This document shows, piece after piece, positions 15,562 through 22,966 of a DNA stretch of 32,485 nt; position 1 is the stretch's first letter, and the number at the start of each line of letters is the position of its first letter. This stretch comes from [Phormidium] sp. LEGE 05292 (GTDB lineage: Bacteria; Cyanobacteriota; Cyanobacteriia; Cyanobacteriales; Aerosakkonemataceae), in assembly GCF_015207735.1 (NCBI RefSeq), contig NZ_JADEWG010000075.1:1-32485 (forward strand), in the 5' to 3' direction. The notes under the pieces were generated by a model. That model worked only from the letters and a program-made list of their open reading frames with translations. It made no database searches and was not told the origin of the DNA. Made by a program: the position numbers and the translations under genes.

Positions 15562-16191
15562 TTATTTAGTTGACTGACGACGAAACACAAACAAGTTACC
15601 TGTTGCACCTCTACCAAATCGGATTTCTTGGTCTAAATAAGAAGTAATCCAAACTGCTTCCGAGCGTAGCCATTCTAATACAGGAATTGTTAATTGAGGC
15701 CAACTCCAGTTAAACCAACCAAAAGGTTGTTTGGCTTGCACGGAAAATGAACTAAAGCTGACTTTAGCAAGTTGCTCAGGTGTATCCCAAACCCAAATTC
15801 CATTTGCTTGTAATTGCCATTTTCCAAACCAAGGTAAGTCTATAATGGCAGCGTTAACAGCAGCAATTTTGTTGCGATCTTTTGCTGTTAACTCTTGCCA
15901 GACTCGATCGATTTTTATTGCTTCTCCCCAACTAGGAATTGATGCTACTCTCCGGGTAACAACTGTACCACGAGAAGCATAAATTAATTGCCATTCTCCG
16001 ATTAAATAAGGTAAATAATCTGGTTGCAATGGTTGGGGAATGGGATTAATATTTTCTAATTGTTGCACTATTTGATTAATCGATTCATTAACTGAGGGAA
16101 ATATTGCTTGTTGAGGGTCTAAGACTTCAATTTCTTGCAGCAGTTGGGTTCTTAAGGTGATGTTATCGTTTGTCAGATTTAGCTTTTCCAT
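15562..16191 (-). CDS. PAP/fibrillin (plastoglobulin-type) protein
   Basis: A 209-residue protein of the plastid-lipid-associated family, whose plant members coat plastoglobules and bind prenyl lipids. The family hallmarks are IGEWQLIYASRGTVVTRRVA (64-83), a mid-region typical of the lipocalin-like fold (LPWFGKWQLQANGIWVWD) and the C-terminal signature QEIRFGRGATGNLFVFRR. The N-terminal 60 residues are helical. The frame extends to a start at 16293, but that would overlap the divergent gene at 16270; ATG 16189-16191 is chosen (MEKLNLTNDN). No signal peptide is seen, consistent with a peripheral thylakoid or lipid-droplet location. A second family member lies at 17717. Confidence 0.88.
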   Translation of the reverse strand: MEKLNLTNDNITLRTQLLQEIEVLDPQQAIFPSVNESINQIVQQLENINPIPQPLQPDYLPYLIGEWQLIYASRGTVVTRRVASIPSWGEAIKIDRVWQELTAKDRNKIAAVNAAIIDLPWFGKWQLQANGIWVWDTPEQLAKVSFSSFSVQAKQPFGWFNWSWPQLTIPVLEWLRSEAVWITSYLDQEIRFGRGATGNLFVFRRQSTK

Positions 16192-16214
16192 ATTCGATTG
16201 GTACTTTGAGCAAA

Positions 16215-16243
16215 TTGAAAGTGTGTTATACCAAAAATAAAAT
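16215..16243 (+). promoter_or_regulatory. Sigma70-type promoter for the FAD monooxygenase gene
   Basis: TTGAAA at 16215-16220, a 17-bp spacer and TAAAAT at 16238-16243, each one base off consensus. The predicted start site near 16250 leaves a short leader before the ATG at 16270. It lies in the 78-bp divergent gap with the PAP/fibrillin gene. Confidence 0.6.
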
Positions 16244-16269
16244 GGCTTAAAATTAACTGGGAGTCGAGA

Positions 16270-17649
16270 ATGTCTGGAACCGGAAACAGTCATGCAATAG
16301 TTATTGGTAGTAGCATATCAGGACTACTCACAGCCAGAGTTTTAGCCAAACACTATGACCAAGTAACAATTGTGGAACGAGATTGCTTACCAGAGCAACC
16401 CCAAGCTAGACCAGGAGTTCCCCAAGCTAGCCACGTTCACGCATTACTAACTAGAGGATTAGAAATTCTCCTGCAACTATTTCCTGGTTTAGAAGCCGAG
16501 TTAGTCGCAGCCGGAGCAGTTAGAGTAGATTGGATAAATGACTGGTTATTGTATGGAATTTGGGGTTTGGCACCCAGGTTTGCTTCTGGGGTACAAAGTT
16601 ATACTTGCAGCCGTCATTTACTAGAGTGGTTAATCCGTCGTCGCCTCAAAGAATTCCAAAACATACGATGGCAAGAAGCAACTCAAGTGACAGAGTTATT
16701 GTTTGATGTAAATCAATCTAAGGTAATTGGAGTTAAGCTCCGCAGCCGGAATCAAGCTAAAACAGAAAATGATAATTTGCCAGAGTTAGAAGCCGAACTA
16801 GTTGTGGATGCTACAGGTCGTAATTCTTCATTACCCAAATGGTTAGAGATTAATGGCTACGATTCACCACAAGAAACAGTAATTAATTCCTTTTTAGGTT
16901 ATGCCAGTCGTTGGTATCAACAAACAGAAAACAGTGAATTTGACTGTCAAGGAATAATTATTTCCGCACAACCACCAAAACAAAAACGTGGAGGCGTAAT
17001 CTATCCAGTAGAAGGAAACCGTTGGGTAGTCACATTATCTGGTATTGCTCGTGATTATCCACCAAATGATGAAGCGGGATTTTTAGAATTTGCTCGTAGT
17101 CTCCAGAGTCCGATAATCTACGAAACAATCAAAAATGCTCAACCTTTGTCGGAAATTTATAGTTTTCGAGCTACAGAAAATCGGCTGCGTCACTATGAGA
17201 AATTATCTAAATATCCAGAGGGATTGCTAGCAGTAGGAGATGCGGTGTGTGCGTTCAATCCTGTTTATGGTCAGGGGATGACGGTGGCTGCTATTGGTGC
17301 GTTAACTTTGGATGAATGTTTGAGCCGCAAACATAGCCGTAACTATCACCTGAGCCGAGATTACTATAAACAACTAGCGCAACAGTTACAAATACCTTGG
17401 CTGATGGCTACAGGTGAGGATTTGCGTTGGTCAACTACTAGCGGTGGACAACTCAATGCTATGTCTCGATTTATCCAAGGTTACATAGATCAAGTGATGC
17501 GTTTGGGAGTCGATTCTCCACAATTACATCAAAGATTTATACAAATTGCTCATCTGGTTAAGCCTCCAAGTGCTTTATTTGCACCACCGATTCTTTTGCA
17601 AGTTTTGTTAAGTTTTTCCCGCGAACGGATGAGACTACATAAGGAATAA
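16270..17649 (+). CDS. FAD-dependent monooxygenase/oxidoreductase
   Basis: A 459-residue flavoprotein of the aromatic-hydroxylase / polyprenyl-hydroxylase fold. The FAD Rossmann motif is AIVIGSSISGLLTARVLA (9-26), ending in TIVERD. The segment RPGVPQASHVHALLTRGLEI is typical of this subgroup. The second FAD motif is LAVGDAVCAFNPVYGQGM (320-337, GD at 323-324). AELVVDATGRNSSLPKWL provides the DG-type motif. There is no obvious membrane anchor. The start is ATG 16270 with GGGAG at 16259-16263. Related enzymes hydroxylate or desaturate quinones, carotenoids and other prenyl compounds, but no substrate can be assigned. PAP/fibrillin genes on both sides suggest a lipophilic membrane substrate; this is inference. 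Confidence 0.88.
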   Translation: MSGTGNSHAIVIGSSISGLLTARVLAKHYDQVTIVERDCLPEQPQARPGVPQASHVHALLTRGLEILLQLFPGLEAELVAAGAVRVDWINDWLLYGIWGLAPRFASGVQSYTCSRHLLEWLIRRRLKEFQNIRWQEATQVTELLFDVNQSKVIGVKLRSRNQAKTENDNLPELEAELVVDATGRNSSLPKWLEINGYDSPQETVINSFLGYASRWYQQTENSEFDCQGIIISAQPPKQKRGGVIYPVEGNRWVVTLSGIARDYPPNDEAGFLEFARSLQSPIIYETIKNAQPLSEIYSFRATENRLRHYEKLSKYPEGLLAVGDAVCAFNPVYGQGMTVAAIGALTLDECLSRKHSRNYHLSRDYYKQLAQQLQIPWLMATGEDLRWSTTSGGQLNAMSRFIQGYIDQVMRLGVDSPQLHQRFIQIAHLVKPPSALFAPPILLQVLLSFSRERMRLHKE

Positions 17650-17716
17650 TGGTTGATTATTAGCCCTTTTTCCAGAATGATAAATATTGTAGGTTTCAAC
17701 AGCTAGGTGTTAACTC

Positions 17717-18349
17717 TTGAATAATCAACTCTTGTTAAAAGAAAAATTATTTGCTGCGCTTGATTTGATTCCAAGTCACAAAGATGGCTCTCCTGTTACC
17801 AATGTGCAGCTAGACAAAAGTAAGGCAGCAGAAATCGAAGATTTGACCAGCCAATTAGAAAGTTGCAATCCTCATCCCCATCCTCTGGTAAATGCTATCT
17901 CTTTACTGGACGGAAGTTGGCAATTGCAGTACTCCACTGCTAGAGAAATTAGGTCTTTGGTTTCTCTCCCTTTGGGATTAACGCTGGGTAAAGTTTATCA
18001 AGTAATTAATGTTAGCAACAAACAGTTTTTTAACGTGGCTTTTGTCAAACATTCTTTGGGACTGTTATCAGGATATGTGAGAGTGACAGCTAGTTTTGAG
18101 CCTGCACTCGATGATTCATCACAATTACCAGACAAACGCATTAATGTTTATTTTGACAAACGCTATTTGTCGATCGATAAAATTATTGGGATTAATACGC
18201 CTCAACTCGACCCCTTTAAGGTTGTAAAAGCTTTTAATCCGGTTGGTCGAGTTGCGACTCTTGATATTACTTACTTGGATGAAGATTTCCGCATAGGACG
18301 TGGCGGAGATGGTAGTTTGTTTGTTCTCAAAAAATCCGACTTTAAATAA
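17717..18349 (+). CDS. PAP/fibrillin (plastoglobulin-type) protein, second copy
   Basis: A 210-residue member of the same family as the 15562-16191 product, but clearly diverged. It has SLLDGSWQLQYSTAREIRSL (62-81) at the first conserved strand, then VYQVINVSNKQFFNVAF, INVYFDKRYLSIDKI, and ends in DFRIGRGGDGSLFVLKK (190-206). The start is TTG at 17717, with AGGTG at 17705-17709 (7-nt spacing); no ATG precedes the conserved region in frame. It lies 67 bp downstream of the FAD monooxygenase on the same strand and is probably co-transcribed. Its 3' end overlaps, antisense, the reading frame of the truncated PIN toxin. Confidence 0.87.
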   Translation: MNNQLLLKEKLFAALDLIPSHKDGSPVTNVQLDKSKAAEIEDLTSQLESCNPHPHPLVNAISLLDGSWQLQYSTAREIRSLVSLPLGLTLGKVYQVINVSNKQFFNVAFVKHSLGLLSGYVRVTASFEPALDDSSQLPDKRINVYFDKRYLSIDKIIGINTPQLDPFKVVKAFNPVGRVATLDITYLDEDFRIGRGGDGSLFVLKKSDFK

Positions 18350-18426
18350 TCTGCTAATGCTTGCAAGGGTGAGGTAGGATCGCTACTCCTGAGTAAAATG
18401 TTAGTATCTAGCAGATAAGTGGTCAT
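18271..18426 (-). pseudogene. Truncated PIN-domain (VapC-like) toxin
   Basis: The ATG at 18424-18426 overlaps the antitoxin stop codon (TAATG), the usual coupling in VapBC operons. The product begins MTTYLLDTNILLRSSDPTSP, a textbook PIN N-terminus with the first catalytic Asp in LLDTN. After about 25 residues (QALAD) the sequence becomes the antisense of the PAP/fibrillin 3' end and stops at 18271-18273, 51 residues in all. The other acidic residues of the PIN active site are gone, so it cannot be a working nuclease. The break lies near 18350, exactly at the neighbouring stop codon, which suggests a deletion joined the two. Confidence 0.8.
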
Positions 18427-18713
18427 TAATCGTAGATATTCTCCCGTCGCAGGGCTTCATCTGGCAGATTAACTCCACCTTTATGACTTTGTACCCACTG
18501 CATTAATCGTTCAGCCCGTTCTTCAGGGGTAGCAGTTGCCCAAAATGGTTGCGCTGGGGGAACGGGGGACAGGATTAAGCGATATTGCTTGGCAACGCTG
18601 TCGGAAACGCTTTCTACCTCAACCACAAAGCGGGTATTGGGTTTAATTGCCTGTAAAATCTCGGCAGGTAATTGTAAGGTGCCTGATGCACTCACTTCAA
18701 CAATCGAAGACAT
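18426..18713 (-). CDS. AbrB-like antitoxin (VapB type)
   Basis: A 95-residue protein. The N-terminal half (VEVSASGTLQLPAEILQAI, then PNTRFVVEVE) has the swapped-hairpin AbrB pattern that binds operator DNA. The C-terminal half has PFWATATPEERAERLMQWV and ends LPDEALRRENIYD, the type of tail that wraps a PIN toxin. The start is ATG 18711-18713, with GGAGG (complement of 18722-18726) 8 nt upstream, next to a HIP1 palindrome. Its partner toxin survives only as a short 5' fragment overlapping its stop codon, so the antitoxin is now an orphan. It may still act as a small regulator. Confidence 0.85.
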   Translation of the reverse strand: MSSIVEVSASGTLQLPAEILQAIKPNTRFVVEVESVSDSVAKQYRLILSPVPPAQPFWATATPEERAERLMQWVQSHKGGVNLPDEALRRENIYD

Positions 18714-18998
18714 GGCGATCGCCTCCTAAGAATTAACAAAGTGTCTGTTTAGAGCTGATACTTCTTAGTATCATTATCTTAGGTGCTTTTTGATGAATCT
18801 GTCCTGATTTCTTGGCTAAAAAATTCACTTAATTGAAGCTACGAACCAGAAAGGAGTAATAACCGTCTCATTAGCCTACCCTTCGGAAAACACTAAAAAG
18901 ATTGGTGTATTCTCATCTGTCATCTTTAAAACTATTACAGGAGAATCAATACTAGTAAGAAGTCTGGATGAGATAAGTAATTCTATTTCCGGCTTCTG

Positions 18999-20816
18999 AT
19001 GTTCCTTTCTCTGGAAATTGGTTCTATGAAGACGGAAACTCGTTCAGCAGCAACTTACAACACATTTATCGAACAGGTAGAATCCAACCAAGTTCAACGG
19101 GTAATTATTAAACCCGATCTTCCCCAAGGAAGAACTACTTCCCATCGCATTGAATACACTGTTAAATCTGGATTTGATACTCAACATTACTACACTAATT
19201 TCACTGGAAATACAGAAGAACTGACTAATTTATTGCACAGTCATAGTGTAGATTTTATTATTCCTAAAAACTCCGAAACTGCCGCAGGTATAGTGGGTTT
19301 ACTCCTTTCTACTGGGGTACTCATGGGTCTGTTTGCATGGCTGCTAAAATTCACCAACACAGGCGGTGGTAGCATCGGTGTGGGCATGGGTGTAGGCAAA
19401 AGTAACGCACGGGTCTACAATCGGGGCAAAACTGGAACTACTTTCGCGGATGTTGCAGGTGTGGATGAGGCGAAGCAAGAACTGCAAGAAGTGGTTGATT
19501 TCCTAGCTAATGGGGAAAAATATCGCAAGATTGGGGCGAAAATTCCTAAAGGAGTCCTTTTAGTTGGCCCTCCGGGTACTGGGAAGACTTTGCTTGCGAA
19601 AGCTGTTGCAGGTGAAGCTGGTGTCCCTTTCTTGAATATGTCCGGTTCTGAGTTTGTGGAAGTTTTCGTAGGTGTGGGTGCTTCACGGGTGCGCGATTTG
19701 TTTAATAAAGCTAAAAGACAGGCTCCTTGCATTATCTTTATTGATGAACTGGATGCGATCGGCAAAACTCGCAGCGCCGGGATGCCCAATGGCGGTAATG
19801 ACGAACGAGAACAGACTTTGAACCAATTATTGACAGAAATGGACGGTTTTAATGGTAATGATGGTGTTATCGTGATTGCAGCCACTAATCGTCCCGAAAT
19901 CCTTGACCCAGCTTTACGTCGTCCTGGTCGTTTCGATCGCCAAGTGTTAGTCGATCGTCCTGATAAAAGCGGTAGATTGGAGATATTGAAGGTTCATGCC
20001 CGTGCGATCGCTCTGGGTGAAGATGTAAATTTAGAGGTAATTGCTGCTCAAACGGCTGGTTTTGTTGGTGCTGATTTAGCTAATTTGGTTAATGAAGCGG
20101 CTTTGATGGCTGCACGCAATAATCGTCAAACGGTTTTGATGGCAGATTTTTCTGAGGCTATCGAACGGGTAATTGCTGGATTGGAAAAACGTTCTCGAAT
20201 TCTTACCCCAACTGAGCGACAAACTGTAGCTTATCACGAAGTCGGTCATGCTTTGGTGGGCGCACTGATGCCTGGTGGTGATAAGGTGACGAAAATATCA
20301 ATTGTGCCTCGTGGATTGGGGGCTTTGGGTTATACTTTGCAAATGCCAGAAGACGATCGCTTTTTGATGCTTGAAGATGAGTTGCGGGGAAAACTGGCGA
20401 CTTTGTTGGGTGGGCGATCGGCTGAGGAGATTATTTTTGGTAAGGTTTCTACAGGCGCTAGTGATGATATTCAAAAGGCGACGGATCTAGCCGAACGTGC
20501 GGTGACGCAGTATGGTATGAGTAGTGTTCTTGGGCCGATCGCTTTTGAAAAGAATGCCGCGCAGTTTCTGGAAGGGGGTAGTTCTCGACGGGCGATTAGT
20601 ACAGAGGTGGCTACGGAGATCGATCGGCAAGTCAAACAAAACATTGATAAAGCTCACGATCTAGCACTAGAAATTCTGCAACTTAATCGTGGTTTGTTGG
20701 AGTATACTACTCAACTTTTGTTAGAAAAAGAAGTGTTAGAAGGTGAAGAATTGCAAAGGATTTTAGCTCAAGTAAAAGCACCAGATGAATTGAATGCCTG
20801 GTTGATGAAAGGTTAA
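18999..20816 (+). CDS. ftsH: ATP-dependent zinc metalloprotease FtsH, lacking the usual first membrane helix
   Basis: FtsH hexamers unfold and degrade membrane and soluble proteins; in cyanobacteria they act in photosystem II repair and stress control. The 605 residues contain Walker A GPPGTGKT (190-197), Walker B IIFIDE (245-250), the second region of homology [20 protein letters not shown] (295-314) and the zinc motif HEVGH (413-417), followed by the protease domain. HEVGH in place of HEAGH, and the surrounding sequence, resemble the cyanobacterial FtsH4 group. One membrane segment is clear at about 94-117. The normal N-terminal helix before the small periplasmic/lumenal domain is absent: the protein starts [20 protein letters not shown], and the frame is closed upstream by TAA at 18978-18980. 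ATG at 19026 is an alternative start. Confidence 0.95.
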   Translation: MFLSLEIGSMKTETRSAATYNTFIEQVESNQVQRVIIKPDLPQGRTTSHRIEYTVKSGFDTQHYYTNFTGNTEELTNLLHSHSVDFIIPKNSETAAGIVGLLLSTGVLMGLFAWLLKFTNTGGGSIGVGMGVGKSNARVYNRGKTGTTFADVAGVDEAKQELQEVVDFLANGEKYRKIGAKIPKGVLLVGPPGTGKTLLAKAVAGEAGVPFLNMSGSEFVEVFVGVGASRVRDLFNKAKRQAPCIIFIDELDAIGKTRSAGMPNGGNDEREQTLNQLLTEMDGFNGNDGVIVIAATNRPEILDPALRRPGRFDRQVLVDRPDKSGRLEILKVHARAIALGEDVNLEVIAAQTAGFVGADLANLVNEAALMAARNNRQTVLMADFSEAIERVIAGLEKRSRILTPTERQTVAYHEVGHALVGALMPGGDKVTKISIVPRGLGALGYTLQMPEDDRFLMLEDELRGKLATLLGGRSAEEIIFGKVSTGASDDIQKATDLAERAVTQYGMSSVLGPIAFEKNAAQFLEGGSSRRAISTEVATEIDRQVKQNIDKAHDLALEILQLNRGLLEYTTQLLLEKEVLEGEELQRILAQVKAPDELNAWLMKG

Positions 20817-20848
20817 GATTGTTTCTCAAAATCCTTAATTTAAAATCG

Positions 20849-20876
20849 AATTCCCCCCAAAAAACAGGGGGGAATT
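20849..20876. terminator. Hairpin between convergent ftsH and pdhC
   Basis: Perfect 10-bp stem AATTCCCCCC (20849-20858) with GGGGGGAATT (20867-20876) and an A-rich 8-nt loop. It lies between the ftsH stop (20816) and the pdhC stop (20886), so it can act on both strands, although the T run is weak. Confidence 0.7.
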
Positions 20877-20885
20877 ACTTAGTTT

Positions 20886-22163
20886 TTACAGGGTTAAAGA
20901 TTGGGCATCTTTTTCAATTAATTTTGCCAAATCTTGTAAGAATGCGGCAGCATGAGAACCGTAAATAATCCGGTGATCGGCGGTAATATTTACCTGCATT
21001 TGCTGTTTAACGCCCAACATTCCATCAGCAGTTGCTACTACTTGAGGACGGGAAGCACCGATCGCTAAAATTGCTCCTTGTCCTGGTGGTAAAATCGCAT
21101 CGAAGCGATCGACACCAAACATTCCCAAGTTGGAAAGGGTGAAAGTTCCAGAGTTATATTCTTGGGGTTGGAGTTGTTTGGCGCGAGAGCGATCGACCAA
21201 ATCTTTCCAACTGCGCGACAAGGAATAAATATCTAATTTGTCCGCATTTTGCAACACTGGCGTAATTAAACCACCATCATCCATTGCTACTGCAACAGCA
21301 ACATTAATTGCTGAATTATACTGAATTCCTTGATCGGTATAACTCGCATAAAGCAATGGGTGTTTTTGCAATGTCACTGCTACAGCTTTGGCTAACAAAG
21401 CCGTCATTGTCACACCTTTGGACTTAATCTGTTTGTAGAGTTTGTCCAAATTATCAGTAGTAATGGTGTAACCAACGTGGAAGGTAGGCACTGATAAGCT
21501 GGCTACCATGTTCCGCACCACCGCATTTTGCAGCGTGGTAAAGCCTACGACTTGACCGGGAACCGCAGGAAGTGCGGGTGCGGGTGCAGGTCTAGCAGCG
21601 GGTGCAGGTGCGGGTGTAAAGGTGGGAACTGTGGGTGCTGCGGCTGCGGGGGCGGGTGCTTTTCCGGCTGCGGCTTCTACATCTTCTGCTACAATCCGAC
21701 CGTGAGGGCCGCTACCTTGGAGACTGTTTAAATCTACTTTCAGTTCTTTGGCTAGTTTCCGGGCGCGAGGAGAAACTACGATTCTATCGCTACCACGTCC
21801 TGCACCATTGGAAGTTGCTGCGGCTACAGCTACAGGTTCAGGTTGTTTTGCAGGTGCGGGAGTTGGTGCAGCTGCTTGAGTGGTTTTACCTGCTGCTTGT
21901 TGTTTGGCTGTTTCTATTTCCGCTTCGGTTTCTGCGACTAAGGCGATCGCTGCACCCACAGGCGCAACTCCACCCGCTTCTACAATAATGGTGGCTAAGT
22001 ATCCTCCATAGAAGGATTCCACATCCATATCTGCTTTATCTGATTCCACCACCACCACTGTTTCGCCTTTTTCAATCTTGTCCCCGGTAGATTTTACCCA
22101 GGAAACAATCTTGCCTTCGGTCATTGTGGAACTGAGGGCGGGCATGAAAACTTCGTGAATCAT
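20886..22163 (-). CDS. pdhC: Pyruvate dehydrogenase E2, dihydrolipoamide acetyltransferase
   Basis: The core subunit that passes acetyl groups from E1 to CoA, giving acetyl-CoA. The 425 residues show one lipoyl domain (1-77) with the lipoylated Lys43 in VESDKADMDVES. An Ala/Pro linker follows, then an E3/E1-binding domain at about 128-163 (VVSPRARKLAKEL, then GSGPHGRIVAEDV). A second Ala/Pro-rich linker (165-205) leads to the catalytic domain, which ends with the active-site motif ADHRIIYGSHAAAF (His397). FTLSNLGMFGVDRFDAI is also typical. The start is ATG 22161-22163. A 2-oxoglutarate dehydrogenase E2 is less likely, given the one-lipoyl layout typical of cyanobacterial PDH. Other PDH genes are not in the window. 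Confidence 0.95.
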   Translation of the reverse strand: MIHEVFMPALSSTMTEGKIVSWVKSTGDKIEKGETVVVVESDKADMDVESFYGGYLATIIVEAGGVAPVGAAIALVAETEAEIETAKQQAAGKTTQAAAPTPAPAKQPEPVAVAAATSNGAGRGSDRIVVSPRARKLAKELKVDLNSLQGSGPHGRIVAEDVEAAAGKAPAPAAAAPTVPTFTPAPAPAARPAPAPALPAVPGQVVGFTTLQNAVVRNMVASLSVPTFHVGYTITTDNLDKLYKQIKSKGVTMTALLAKAVAVTLQKHPLLYASYTDQGIQYNSAINVAVAVAMDDGGLITPVLQNADKLDIYSLSRSWKDLVDRSRAKQLQPQEYNSGTFTLSNLGMFGVDRFDAILPPGQGAILAIGASRPQVVATADGMLGVKQQMQVNITADHRIIYGSHAAAFLQDLAKLIEKDAQSLTL

Positions 22164-22282
22164 TGCTAATTCTTACTTGCTAATTACTAATTGACATTGG
22201 TCAACCTATTTTAGATTTTCAATTTCTGATTTTCGATTAAATCTAAAATCCAAAATCCAAAATTGACTGATGATTTTTAATC

Positions 22283-22732
22283 CTAAATATCACCGCGAAT
22301 TTCTTCTACTACTCCGTCGCGTAGCAGAATTTCTACCTGCCATTTATCCAGTAAATTGTCTCCCAATTCCACAGTGAAAATGCTTTCAATTGTACCTTGA
22401 CTCACTTCTTGGTTGAGTTCCAATAATTGCACTTGTTGGAGTTGTTGCAGGGATTGATTTTTCTGTTCTAGCAATTCGCTTTTTCTTTGATTGACCTGAC
22501 TTTGAATGTTGTCTATTTGTTGAATTATTTGAGGGCCTGGGGGCTGAATACTTTGCTTTTGCAGTTCAGTAATTGCCCTTTGTCCTTGTACTTCTAACTG
22601 TTGCAATTGCTGATCTAGTTGATTGAGTTGTCCTTGGAGTTGTTGTTGTGCCTCTTCCTTCCAACGAGGAGTCACAATGGCTTTAATGTTAATTGGGCGC
22701 TTTAGGAGGAGTTGATTTTTGGGAATATCCAT
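22283..22732 (-). CDS. YlqD-like coiled-coil protein
   Basis: A 149-residue protein of the YlqD family, which has no established function. The N-terminus (QLLLKRPINIKAIVTPRWKE) and C-terminus (VELGDNLLDKWQVEILLRDG, then VVEEIRGDI) are the conserved beta parts. Between them, residues about 25-110 are extremely Gln-rich and predicted to be coiled coil, with a Pro-rich break (QPPGPQIIQQ) in the middle. No signal peptide or membrane segment is seen. The start is ATG 22730-22732. It lies 119 bp upstream of pdhC on the same strand; no functional link is evident. Confidence 0.85.
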   Translation of the reverse strand: MDIPKNQLLLKRPINIKAIVTPRWKEEAQQQLQGQLNQLDQQLQQLEVQGQRAITELQKQSIQPPGPQIIQQIDNIQSQVNQRKSELLEQKNQSLQQLQQVQLLELNQEVSQGTIESIFTVELGDNLLDKWQVEILLRDGVVEEIRGDI

Positions 22733-22862
22733 GACTAGATTTAACTTTTGTTGTGGTTAAGGAGCGATGTTTCATCAGTAGAAGTTAAAGGAAAATTGCA
22801 AATACATTTAAAGTTTTAATTTGCATTTTTACCTGCAATGTGCATTTTAATTGTTCAAGGCG

Positions 22863-22898
22863 AAAGAGTGAAATAGGCTGTTTTCTACTTCACCCTTT
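22863..22898 (-). terminator. Hairpin after the acyl-ACP/CoA synthetase gene
   Basis: AAAGAGTGAAATAG (22863-22876) pairs with CTACTTCACCCTTT (22885-22898) over 14 bp, allowing G-U pairs, with an 8-nt loop. It lies about 70 bp past the stop of the gene ending at 22967 and before the YlqD-like gene. Confidence 0.5.
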
Positions 22899-22966
22899 AT
22901 TTTGCCGTATGCGAGGATTTACCCGACAATTGCCCAGTAAGTCCTTGTAACTTCTCACTGATGTTT

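Noticed and set aside
21528-21988. Plus-strand frames inside pdhC with Cys/Gly- and Leu-rich products
   Set aside because: They are antisense shadows of the Ala/Pro linkers of the E2 protein.
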